Source of the DNA: Candidatus Opimibacter skivensis
Lineage (GTDB): Bacteria; Bacteroidota; Bacteroidia; Chitinophagales; Saprospiraceae
Length of the DNA stretch: 64,000 bases
Reading direction: 5' to 3'
Assembly: GCA_016721905.1 (NCBI GenBank)
Contig: JADKHH010000027.1
Coordinates: 62,001 to 126,000 of the forward strand
A program made the translations under genes and the position numbers. A model generated the notes under the pieces. It made no database searches. It saw only the letters and a program-made list of their open reading frames with translations, and was not told the DNA's origin. Numbering within the stretch: the first letter of the stretch is position 1; the number at the start of each line of letters is the position of its first letter. Below, one piece after another: positions 37,561-45,608 of the stretch.

Positions 37561-39386
37561 CCGCCAAGGTCAATGGAGAAATCTGGGATGCTAATCGCCC
37601 GATCAACAGCGATTCGACCCTCCAGTTGCTAACCTGGAACGATGAAGGTGGAAAATTTGCTTTCTGGCATAGCTCTGCGCACCTCATGGCGGAAGCGCTT
37701 GAAGCCATTTATCCAGGGGTCAAATTCGGAATCGGACCTCCGATCGAAAGCGGGTATTATTATGATGTTGATCTCGGGGATCGGGCATTGACACCGGATG
37801 AACTTCCTGCTATCGAAGCCAAGATGCTGGAACTAGCCAGGCTCAAAAATGAATTTGTCCGAAAAAATATATCCAAGGCAGATGCCATCGCCTACTTTAC
37901 AGATAAGGGTGATGAATACAAAATCGAACTGCTTCAGGATCTGACGGATGGTGAAATTCACCTTGTATCAGCAGGGAGGATTTGTAGACCTGTGCCGTGG
38001 CCGCATATCCCTAATACTGAAAAATAAAAGCCGTCAAGCTGACCAATATCGCGGGAGCCTATTGGAGGGTGATGAAAAAGAAAAATGCTTACACGCATCT
38101 ATGGCATCACCTTCCCTCAGCAAAAAGAACTCACTGAGTATCTGGTGATGATGGAAGAAGCTAAAAAACGTGACCATCGAAAACTGGGCGCGGAGCTCCG
38201 AATTATTTACTTTTTCAGAACGTGTGGGTGCCGGCCTTCCATTATGGTTGCCAAAAGGTACTATCAGTCGAAACCGTCTGCAAAATTTCTTACGCAAGGA
38301 ACAAGCTAAGCGAGGGTATCAGGAAGTAATGACACCTCATATCGGCAAGAAGGAATTGTATGTCACTTCAGGTCATTATGAAAAATATGGCGCAGATAGC
38401 TTTCAACCCATTCATACGCCAAAGGAAGGTGAAGAGTTTTTGCTGAAGCCAATGAACTGCCCTCACCACTGTGAGATCTTTGGGCACAAACCACATTCTT
38501 ACAAAGAACTTCCGATCCGGATAGCAGAGTTCGGGACCGTGTACCGATATGAGCAAAGCGGGAGTTGCATGGTCTTTCGCGCGTGCGTGGATTTACGCAG
38601 GATGATGCACATATCTTTTGTACACCTGACCAGGTGCAGGAAGAATTTTTGAATGTTCTGGAACTCACTAAACTGGTTTTAGCCAAAGCAGGATTTGAAA
38701 AATTTACTGCACAAATATCGCTGCGTGATTTAAGCAAGCCAGAAAAATACCTTGGTGATCCTGCGACATTCGCGCGGGCAGAGCAGGATATCATTGATGC
38801 TGTCGCCAAAGCCGGACTCGAGGCTGTACAGGTTCCTGGAGAAGCTGCATTCTATGGCCCTAAACTTGACTTTATGATCAAGGATGCCATCGGTCGTACA
38901 TGGCAATTGGGTACCATCCAGGTGGATTACAATCTTCCGGAAAGATTCCAGTTGGAATATATCGGTGCCGACAACCAAGCGCATCGTCCGGTGATGATTC
39001 ACCGTGCCCCATTCGGAAGTATGGAGCGTTTCATCAGTATCCTGATTGAGAATACCACCGGTAAACTTCCGTTATGGTTAGCACCTGATCAGTTTGCTGT
39101 ATTGCCGATCGGTGAAGGGCACATTGAATATTGTAAAAAAGTATTAGCTCAATTGGAAGAAGCAGGCTTGTCAGGATATGTCGATGATCGTAATGAAACT
39201 ATCGGACGTAAGATTCGCGACACGGAGTTGAAGAAAGTGCCTTATATGTTGATCGCTGGTGATAAGGAAATGGAAGCGGGTGTTGTGGCGTTGCGTAAGC
39301 AGAGTGAAGGGGATAAAGGAGCTGTCACTGTAGCTGATTTTGCTAGTCAATTGCTTGCGGAGATTGAGGGCAATCCTGATGCATAA
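37449..39386 (+). CDS. thrS: Threonine-tRNA ligase, abnormal 5' end, several frameshifts
   Basis: ThrRS charges tRNA-Thr. The recognisable protein begins at about 37560 with AKVNGEIWDANRPI, which is the middle of the usual TGS domain; the first 40 residues of the family are absent and a repeat tract takes their place. Downstream parts are conserved: FWHSSAHLMAEALEAIYPG, the zinc-binding MNCPHHC, GFTQDDAHIFC, HRAPFGSMERF and the anticodon-binding C-terminus. The frame changes at least five times between about 37955 and 38575 (for example before LYQQGGFVDLCRG and after YRYEQSG), which no essential gene could tolerate. The start at 37449 is nominal. Confidence 0.85.
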
Positions 39387-40032
39387 AACTTCCTCCTTCT
39401 TTCTGAAAACCATTTTCTTTTCTCTTCTTCTTTTACTAAGTAATCCAATGCTTGGTCAGTCGAAGAGAAAGAAAGCAGCTGAATTTAACTTTGAGTATTC
39501 TCCCTCACTCTCAAGTGTAATCTTCATAAATGACGAAGATCCGGAACTGAGATGGACTCATAATTTTTTTGCTAAAGGACTCTTTTACCTGAATAAAAAT
39601 TTGAGATTCACTTTGGGACTGGGGTATATGAATACGCGATATCACACAACGCTCTATATTGGATCAGTCCATGAACTCAACGGTATTACGACCACACGGT
39701 ATTTCAATTATCTTGTTATGCCTGTAGGTTTGAAATTTAATATAGGGCCCATTTTTTTTAACCCCGAATTGGGGCTTGCCTATAATATTGGATATCATGA
39801 ATGGAAATCCGGGTACACCCAGGATCAGATGAAAATAAAAGTGCGGTCAGACGAGGGCAAACCATACAGTCTCAACAATGCCGTGCTTCCTGTTTTTATG
39901 ACCATTGGCTATGAAATAAAGAAAAAAGAATATTCCATATTGGTTGCCGTTAAGGGTTATCTTTCCATGAGCAGCATCGCCTACGACAAACATTTTTATG
40001 GTTTTGGACCGATGGTTGGAATTAAGTTATGA
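39379..40032 (+). CDS. Outer-membrane beta-barrel protein
   Basis: The 217-residue product starts MHKTSSFFLKTIFF at 39379, overlapping the end of thrS by 8 bp, and has a signal peptide ending at PMLGQSK. The mature part has alternating aromatic and hydrophobic residues with turns every 8-12 residues (FEYSPSLSSVIFIND, LRFTLGLGYMNTRYHTTLYI, YNIGYHEWKSGYT), and the last strand ends GFGPMVGIKL, as in small 8-stranded barrels of Bacteroidota (PorT/OmpA-like). No specific function can be given. Intact gene. Confidence 0.8.
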   Translation: MHKTSSFFLKTIFFSLLLLLSNPMLGQSKRKKAAEFNFEYSPSLSSVIFINDEDPELRWTHNFFAKGLFYLNKNLRFTLGLGYMNTRYHTTLYIGSVHELNGITTTRYFNYLVMPVGLKFNIGPIFFNPELGLAYNIGYHEWKSGYTQDQMKIKVRSDEGKPYSLNNAVLPVFMTIGYEIKKKEYSILVAVKGYLSMSSIAYDKHFYGFGPMVGIKL

Positions 40033-40175
40033 TCAGGAGTTTTTATCCCCTCTGTTGAATGAATAAATTGACTACGACTTTCTTGCAAAGTTAAAAGGAG
40101 TGACAAATTTTATCCTTCAGTCACTATAGTAAACTCAATATGTTCTATTCCTAAACGTCTTGAATTCCTGTAATC

Positions 40176-40613
40176 TCATTTGCCTTCTTTCTTTTTATAC
40201 CGCCTTTTGGGTTCGGCTATTTCTGAAACGAAACTGCTATCTGCATATTGATTTTGCGGACCAGGAATCAAAGCTTCAACAGGAATACCTAAAAATGTAG
40301 ACAGCGGATAAATAGCCTCTAATTGAAGCTTAGCCTTTCCTCTTAGTATTTTAGAGACATTTCCTTTGCTACCTAAAATAGGGATTAGGTCCTGTTGTTT
40401 GATATCTTTCATTTTCATCATAAATTTCAATACACGAAGGGGGGAAGCATCCCGGATTGGATACTGATCATCCTCGTATTCTTCGATTAGATAAGAAAGA
40501 AGCATGAGTTCATTATGGGTTGCTTCGGTATGGTCCACATCGATGAGTTCATCTACGCGTTGCAATGCAGTTTGATATTCCTTCGGTGAGGCTATTTTAT
40601 TCCAGGTTGCCAT
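40176..40613 (-). CDS. higA: HigA-type antitoxin
   Basis: The 145-residue product has an N-terminal helical part (ATWNKIASPKEYQTALQRV) and an XRE-type helix-turn-helix at about residues 70-110 (MKDIKQQDLIPILGSKGNVSKILRGKAKL split at GSK). HigA antitoxins bind and neutralise HigB and repress their own operon. The C-terminus is Lys/Arg-rich (KRRYKKKEGK). It lies 11 bp after the higB stop, with toxin first as is typical for higBA. The AT-rich region downstream has no gene. Confidence 0.92.
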   Translation of the reverse strand: MATWNKIASPKEYQTALQRVDELIDVDHTEATHNELMLLSYLIEEYEDDQYPIRDASPLRVLKFMMKMKDIKQQDLIPILGSKGNVSKILRGKAKLQLEAIYPLSTFLGIPVEALIPGPQNQYADSSFVSEIAEPKRRYKKKEGK

Positions 40614-40624
40614 GATGTTGCATT

Positions 40625-40936
40625 TTATAGTGTATGGATATCATCTCCTAACTGATCATAGTCTTTGTGCCACCCTATCCAGCGAACATATGCCGTACTC
40701 CATTCATAGTTGATTTTCAATATGACACGGATATGGTTGCCAGCGATATCAATACACACCCGATCATTTTTCAGGATGTCCACCCGTTTCGCACCGAAGG
40801 TATCGACGACATCCTGAGGCTTCTGCCAATCCACTTCTTTAGATTTTGCAACCTGATACCACTCCTCGATAGAGGACATGATCTGAGGATGTTGCTCACC
40901 AAATTCAAGTAACCGCGATTTTGATATGATTCTCAG
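40625..40936 (-). CDS. higB: HigB-type toxin (mRNA interferase), non-ATG start likely
   Basis: HigB cleaves mRNA on the ribosome. The conserved core KSKEVDWQKPQDVVDTFG, NDRVCIDIAGNHIRVILKIN and AYVRWIGWHKDYDQLG is intact. The first ATG in frame is at 40879, but that start would remove the family's N-terminal RIISKSRLLEFGEQHPQ, which is fully encoded upstream. The in-frame region opens after a TAA at about 40949 and its best start is CTG at 40936 (or a non-ATG codon near it), giving 103 residues, the usual length. Either a rare start codon is used or a base has been changed. Confidence 0.85.
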   Translation of the reverse strand: MRIISKSRLLEFGEQHPQIMSSIEEWYQVAKSKEVDWQKPQDVVDTFGAKRVDILKNDRVCIDIAGNHIRVILKINYEWSTAYVRWIGWHKDYDQLGDDIHTL

Positions 40937-41019
40937 CGATAATCGTATTTACACCAAAGTTCAAAATAAAGTTTCGTATTTGGAAACATTTTGACTTTTC
41001 ATTATAAAATATTATAATA

Positions 41020-41037
41020 AGTGTACTATAGTACACT
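41020..41037. promoter_or_regulatory. Operator 1 (AGTGTA-N6-TACACT)
   Basis: AGTGTACTATAGTACACT, the core of a perfect 20-bp palindrome at 41019-41038 (AAGTGTACTATAGTACACTT). It is the best-conserved copy of four and lies nearest higB, next to an AT-rich TATAAAATATTATAATA tract. Confidence 0.8.
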
Positions 41038-41080
41038 TTTAGATGCCTTCCTTTGAAGAACAAAATAATTTATACCAAAT

Positions 41081-41098
41081 AGTGTATTTTACTACACT
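41081..41098. promoter_or_regulatory. Operator 2 (AGTGTA-N6-TACACT)
   Basis: AGTGTATTTTACTACACT has both perfect half-sites with the same 6-bp spacer. It starts 61 bp after operator 1. Confidence 0.78.
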
Positions 41099-41139
41099 TT
41101 ATTGTACTTTTACTTAAAAATTACATTTTTAATAGTAAA

Positions 41140-41157
41140 AGTGTATCTTAATGCACT
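41140..41157. promoter_or_regulatory. Operator 3 (AGTGTA-N6-TGCACT)
   Basis: AGTGTATCTTAATGCACT has one substitution in the right half-site (A to G). It starts 59 bp after operator 2 and 55 bp before the hipB start. Confidence 0.75.
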
Positions 41158-41200
41158 TTTATGCAACTTTTACCCCCTATGGCATTGTTATTGAATCAAA

Positions 41201-41218
41201 AGTGTATTAAAATGCACC
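41201..41218. promoter_or_regulatory. Operator 4 (AGTGTA-N6-TGCACC) over the hipB start
   Basis: AGTGTATTAAAATGCACC has two substitutions in the right half. It starts 61 bp after operator 3 and contains the hipB ATG (41212-41214), so a bound repressor would cover the translation start region on DNA. Confidence 0.7.
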
Positions 41219-41430
41219 AGGACAAACTCATATCGGCACTCAAAGACAGGAGGGACAACTTGCGCCTGACTCAAGAGACACTGGCAGAAATGTCAGGGGT
41301 AAATCTCCGGACCCTCAAGCAATTTGAAAGAGGCAAAGGAAACCCTACGCTGGACACCCTACAGAAACTAGCTGACGTGGTCGGATTGGAACTTGTCTTT
41401 CAGGTTAAGAAGATGAACCCTACTCCATGA
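41212..41430 (+). CDS. hipB: HipB-type antitoxin/repressor
   Basis: A 72-residue XRE-family protein: MHQDKLISALKDRR, then the helix-turn-helix LRLTQETLAEMSGVNLRTLKQFERG split at SGV, and a C-terminal GLELVFQVKKM strand as in HipB-type antitoxins. I use the ATG at 41212; an in-frame ATG at 41161 would add 17 residues that are encoded by the operator array and have no family support. Its TGA overlaps the hipA N-terminal gene by 4 bp. It probably binds the AGTGTA-N6-TACACT operators and represses its own operon, as E. coli HipB does with a different operator. Confidence 0.9.
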   Translation: MHQDKLISALKDRRDNLRLTQETLAEMSGVNLRTLKQFERGKGNPTLDTLQKLADVVGLELVFQVKKMNPTP

Positions 41431-41760
41431 GAAAGGGAAAAGTACTGTACAAAGGAGAAGAAGCCGCCTTGCTTACCCAGCATAATGACGGGACATTTAC
41501 TTTCCGGTACACAGACGCCTGGATAGCAGATCAGTCGAAACCCGCCATCAGTTTGACCCTGCCGAAAACCAAACAGGAATATGAGTCCCCTTACCTCTTT
41601 CCATTTTTCTACCACATGCTCCCTGAAGGGTCCAATAAGCATGTCGTATGCAGGTCTATGCGTATAGATGAGCAGGATGACTTTGGCATCTTACTCACCA
41701 CAGCCCGGTATGATACTCATAGGCGCTGTCACAGTCACCAAAATCCTGGAGGAAAAATGA
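41427..41760 (+). CDS. HipA N-terminal subdomain as a separate protein (one frameshift)
   Basis: About 110 residues corresponding to the HipA_N (couple_hipA) domain: MRKGKVLYKGEEAALLTQ, FRYTDAWIADQSKPAISLTL, YLFPFFYHMLPEGSNKHVVC and IDEQDDFGILLTTARYDT. One extra base near 41717 (ACTCATAGG for ACTATAGG) displaces the end, which should read DTIGAVTVTKILEEK and stop at 41758-41760. That stop overlaps the ATG of the following kinase gene by 4 bp. Split hipA genes of this kind are common in Bacteroidota and are related to three-gene HipBST systems. Confidence 0.85.
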
Positions 41761-42742
41761 GCATTCCCTTGATTACTCATTGTCCAGGCACCCTGGTGGC
41801 TGGTCACAATACCTACAGCAGGACCTGCCTGGTACGTGTATTCCAAGGCAGGAAGGTCAACCACATATTACCAGTTGATTCGCCAACCTCAGGTGAAGAA
41901 GCTGATATCTTATTTCTGGAAAACAGGAAACACATCTCTATATCAGGTGTTCAGGAAAAATTTTCTGTAATCCTGGAGAAGAACAAATTGCGGCTCTCCA
42001 CAGAAGGAGAACGCGGTGCATATATCCTCAAACCAAAACCGGCTACCGGAAAAAACAGGGACCAGATGCCGGCGAATGAACATCTCACCATGCAGTTAGC
42101 CCGCCAGGTGTATGGCATAGAGACAGCCGAAAATGCCTTGATATTTTTCAAAGATGGTCTACCAGCCTATATCACCCGCAGATTCGATGTAACTCCTGAA
42201 GGTCAAAAACTGGCTATGCACGATTTTGCCACACTGGCTGGCAAGACACCTTACACCCATGGTACTGATTACAAGTACACAGGAAATTACATGGAACTCT
42301 TTGACCTCATGAAGATCCATCTCCCTTCATATAAACCGAAGCCCCTAAACTTTTCCAACTATTGCTATTCAATTACCTCTTCTCCAATGGAGATGCACAT
42401 ATCAAAAATTTCTCCCTGCTCGAAACACCATTAGGGGATTTTAGATTATGCCCATCCTATGACCTCCTCAATAGCAGGATACATATAGATGACAGAGACT
42501 TTGCCCTGGAAGACGGCCTATTGCCAAAACACCTCGCAAAGGGGAAAATCATGGAACAATTTCGTATCCTTGGAGAACACGCTGAAATCAACACCAGGAT
42601 AATGGATAAAATTATCCAGGAAATGATCTCAAAGGAAGAAAAACTTAAACACCTTATAGATGCCTCTTTCCTTAGCGACACCTTAAAAAGAAATTATTTG
42701 CAAGCCTATCAAACCAGATTTAATAAACTCACTCGCGAATGA
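41757..42742 (+). CDS. hipA: HipA kinase-domain protein, toxin (one frameshift)
   Basis: The C-terminal HipA Ser/Thr kinase domain, about 328 residues after correction. A Cys/His-containing N-terminus (PLITHCPGTLVAGHNTYSRTC) is followed by the kinase loop ISISGVQEKFSVIL, the nucleotide-binding Lys in GAYILKPKP, PANEHLTMQLA, the catalytic NYLFSNGDAHIKNFSLL and DLLNSRI. The frame changes near 42350, where a T run is one short (FFQLLLFNYLF). HipA kinases phosphorylate tRNA synthetases (GltX, TrpS) and cause dormancy; which target is used here is not known. A thrS gene nearby is not evidence of a target. Confidence 0.88.
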
Positions 42743-42941
42743 GTTACACTCATTCACCATCATCAGTCCCTGTATTTTCGCTCCACTATCCCCTAACGCT
42801 GATTCCCCCCTTTTTGCAGACTAACTTTCTTTCCTTAACTTAGTAGGCTACTTCATAACAGGGATGTTCCTGTTGATGCCTGTCTGTATACATGGCATCA
42901 ATGGTGAACATGGGCTGTTATCATGCATTAAATCAATTGGT

Positions 42942-45263
42942 ATGAAAAAGATCTCTGCTCTCGTCTTCACCTTCCTCTATTTCACCATACTGCCTGCTCA
43001 GGATCCATGCGCATCCCTCAACTATCATGCATTCAAAGCTGAAAGCGTGTCGGGCACTTATACGGACCTGGACAACCTGGGAAGAGAAATCGATGTCTCC
43101 AACCTGGATGATGGCATTTCAGAGCCCCAGGAGATAGGGTTTGATTTTGAATTTCACTGTCAGCATTTTACGCAGTTTATTTTCAACACGAATGGGTTTA
43201 TTAAACTTGGAACAGAAACTACACCCAAAACCAATCTGTTTTTTTCAAATGCCCAGTCAACGTCTGAAGGTATTTTCGACAATGCGGATTCGAATAATGT
43301 AAATCTGATCGCGGTCTTCAACCATGATATTGAAACAGTGGTATCTGATCCTGATTTCAGAGTTCACACCAGTGGTAATGCTCCCTACAGAGTCTGCACT
43401 ATCCAATGGAAAAATATGCAGGAGTGGAGTAATGATCCGGCGACCAAGCAGTACCTCGATATGAACTTCCAGCTCAAGCTCTATGAAACCACCAATGTGA
43501 TCGAGTTTATCTACGGTGAATGGGGAACCTCCGCCAATCCTTCGAATTACAAAACTGCTTCATGTGGATTAAAGGGATCAAGCAACGAAGAGGATGAGTT
43601 GCTGGTCGTGGTCAAGAGTTCTGCCGGCTATTGGGATAATGTGTCCTTCTACAATCGAAACTATGCGTCTAACGAATCCTTCAATTTTGGCGCACCTCCT
43701 GATCGGCCAAAGCCGGATGTGGGAAGAACTTATAGATTTACACCCACCAGACATGATGACCTGACAGTGAAGCAGGTGTATGCACTTGGAGATGCTTCTT
43801 CCTATTTTTCATCGCCACAGACCATATCCGCCATCATTCAAAATTCAGGTTTCCATACACAGACGGATGTCCCGGTCATCCTGGATGTATTTGGGGAAAC
43901 TTCCTTCACTGACACCCAATACATTTCCAGCCTGGCCTTTAGAGAAAATGCCCGGATAACCTTCTCTTCATTTTCACCCTCCGGTAATGGAGCCTCGGTC
44001 ATCAAGGTCACCGTAGGGGATGATGATAACCGCAGCGATAATGCCATCAGTCAGCAGCAACGCATATCGGATCTTGAATTAAATTATTCACTGCAGGAAC
44101 CATCTTCAGGAGCTGTAGGATTTTTGTCCGGAGTACAGGGTATCTATTATGCAAAATATCCGGTGACCGGCTCTGTCATGGTGACCTCCGTCAATGCTTT
44201 CATAGCAGACCATCCGGCTTCAGTTGGTAAGTCAGTATTCGGTATGGTATTGAATGATTCAGGTGCTGTCGTGGCCCGGTCAGAAAATTATATCATTCAG
44301 GAATCAGACCTGAATGGATGGCATTCTTTTTCTTTTACGACTCCCCCTGTGTTAGAGAATACAGAATTCTATGCGGGCTTTGGCATGACTTCCAGTCTGA
44401 CGGAATATGCTGCACTCGCCGTGCAGGATGAAAACCCGATCAGGCCTGGCACTTATTATAAATCGCTGATCACGGGTAGCGGACTGCAACCTATGGATAC
44501 CCTCACATTTACGAATCGCTTTATGATCGGTGCAACCCTTGTCGGGACGGCTCCTTTTTCAGGACCTGCTACCGGTGACACAACGATATGCGCGTTTGGT
44601 ACGGCCAATATAGTCCTGCAGGAATTTACAGGCTTTATCACCTGGCAGACATCCCTGGATGGTCTGTCCGACTGGCAAGCGGTACAAAATGAACCTGGTT
44701 CTACCCTTTCAAGCTACATTACACCCCCATTGACTGCTTCTGCTTATTATCGGGCTGCTGTATTTCAACCAGGCTCAGGTGTTGCATTCTCCAATAGTGT
44801 TTTTGTAGAAGTAGTGCCGACCACACCTGTGATCGAAGCTTCCGGAGATGCTCTGTACTCTAATTCCATGCTGGGCAACCAATGGTATAATGAAGACGGC
44901 GCTATCCCCGGCGCGACAGGACAATTCTTCCTCGCCGTTGAGCCAGGCACCTATTATGTCATTGTAACATCAGATGATTGCGCTTCAGCTCCTTCCAATC
45001 CCATTGAACTAATGACTGTAGGGACGGAGGACATTACAGACGAATCGCGTATTAAAATCTATCCGAATCCGGTAGGAGATGTGTTGACAATGGAGGTAGA
45101 GGGAAATAATGAAGATGTACAATTTGAGATTCTAAATGCCTTGGGGCAGGTGGTCCATAGCGGACTATTCCAAGGCAGACATACCATAGGATTGCGTGAA
45201 TTAAATACCGGGATCTATGTGATTCGTTTTACTATAGACGGATCTCCGTTGTTGAAAAAATGA
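42942..45263 (+). CDS. T9SS-secreted multidomain protein (type A)
   Basis: A 773-residue exported protein in one intact frame. It begins MKKISALVFTFLYFTILPAQ (signal peptide), then DPCASLNYHAFKAESV and a beta-sandwich repeated in the neighbour at 49251-54954. Further on are an HTSGNAPYRVCTIQWKN block, an immunoglobulin-like ALGDASSYFSSPQTISAII unit, a YYRAAVFQPGSGVAFSNSV unit and a C-terminal T9SS domain (IKIYPNPVGDVLTMEVEG). Secretion across the outer membrane and surface attachment is inferred. No enzyme signature is visible. I use the ATG at 42942, directly before the signal peptide. Confidence 0.85.
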   Translation: MKKISALVFTFLYFTILPAQDPCASLNYHAFKAESVSGTYTDLDNLGREIDVSNLDDGISEPQEIGFDFEFHCQHFTQFIFNTNGFIKLGTETTPKTNLFFSNAQSTSEGIFDNADSNNVNLIAVFNHDIETVVSDPDFRVHTSGNAPYRVCTIQWKNMQEWSNDPATKQYLDMNFQLKLYETTNVIEFIYGEWGTSANPSNYKTASCGLKGSSNEEDELLVVVKSSAGYWDNVSFYNRNYASNESFNFGAPPDRPKPDVGRTYRFTPTRHDDLTVKQVYALGDASSYFSSPQTISAIIQNSGFHTQTDVPVILDVFGETSFTDTQYISSLAFRENARITFSSFSPSGNGASVIKVTVGDDDNRSDNAISQQQRISDLELNYSLQEPSSGAVGFLSGVQGIYYAKYPVTGSVMVTSVNAFIADHPASVGKSVFGMVLNDSGAVVARSENYIIQESDLNGWHSFSFTTPPVLENTEFYAGFGMTSSLTEYAALAVQDENPIRPGTYYKSLITGSGLQPMDTLTFTNRFMIGATLVGTAPFSGPATGDTTICAFGTANIVLQEFTGFITWQTSLDGLSDWQAVQNEPGSTLSSYITPPLTASAYYRAAVFQPGSGVAFSNSVFVEVVPTTPVIEASGDALYSNSMLGNQWYNEDGAIPGATGQFFLAVEPGTYYVIVTSDDCASAPSNPIELMTVGTEDITDESRIKIYPNPVGDVLTMEVEGNNEDVQFEILNALGQVVHSGLFQGRHTIGLRELNTGIYVIRFTIDGSPLLKK

Positions 45264-45273
45264 TTAAAAACTA

Positions 45274-45559
45274 ATGCAGATTATACGGTATTCATTTTTG
45301 TCGTCGTCGCATGGCTAAGTTTATCCGGATGTACGGATTCACAGAAGCAAACTGCTATTGTCATAAAAATTGTACGGGTAGTTATTTGCGTTTTCAAAGA
45401 CAATGATTTTAAAATTTGTAATCCGAAATCATAGAATTTCAACAGGAAGGCGAAGTTATCACAGTTAAGCTCCGGTATAATGACCAATGCAGTGATGACT
45501 TTGCATGTAATTTACACTATCCCTTTGAAGGCTGGGTTGAGGTACTGGAGATTGAATGA
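45274..45559 (+). CDS. Small lipoprotein remnant (two frameshifts)
   Basis: Joined across frames this is about 95 residues. It starts MQIIRYSF, and with one extra T in the TTTTT run at 45294-45298 it continues as FVVVAWLSLSGCTDSQKQ, a signal peptide with an LSGC lipobox. The C-terminal part, in another frame, reads EFQQEGEVITVKLRYNDQC and ends HYPFEGWVEVLEIE. I do not recognise the family. It lies 10 bp after the type A T9SS gene and is convergent with the L-domain protein gene. Confidence 0.5.
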
Positions 45560-45608
45560 GTTGGGGTAACTTGAATACAGCTATCCTGCATTTCAAAACC
45601 TTGCCCGG

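Noticed and set aside
37449..39386. HipA targeting thrS because it is nearby
   Set aside because: Known HipA-type kinases act on GltX and TrpS; proximity alone is no evidence.
41161..41211. Longer hipB beginning at the ATG at 41161
   Set aside because: The extra 17 residues are encoded by the operator array and look like no HipB N-terminus.
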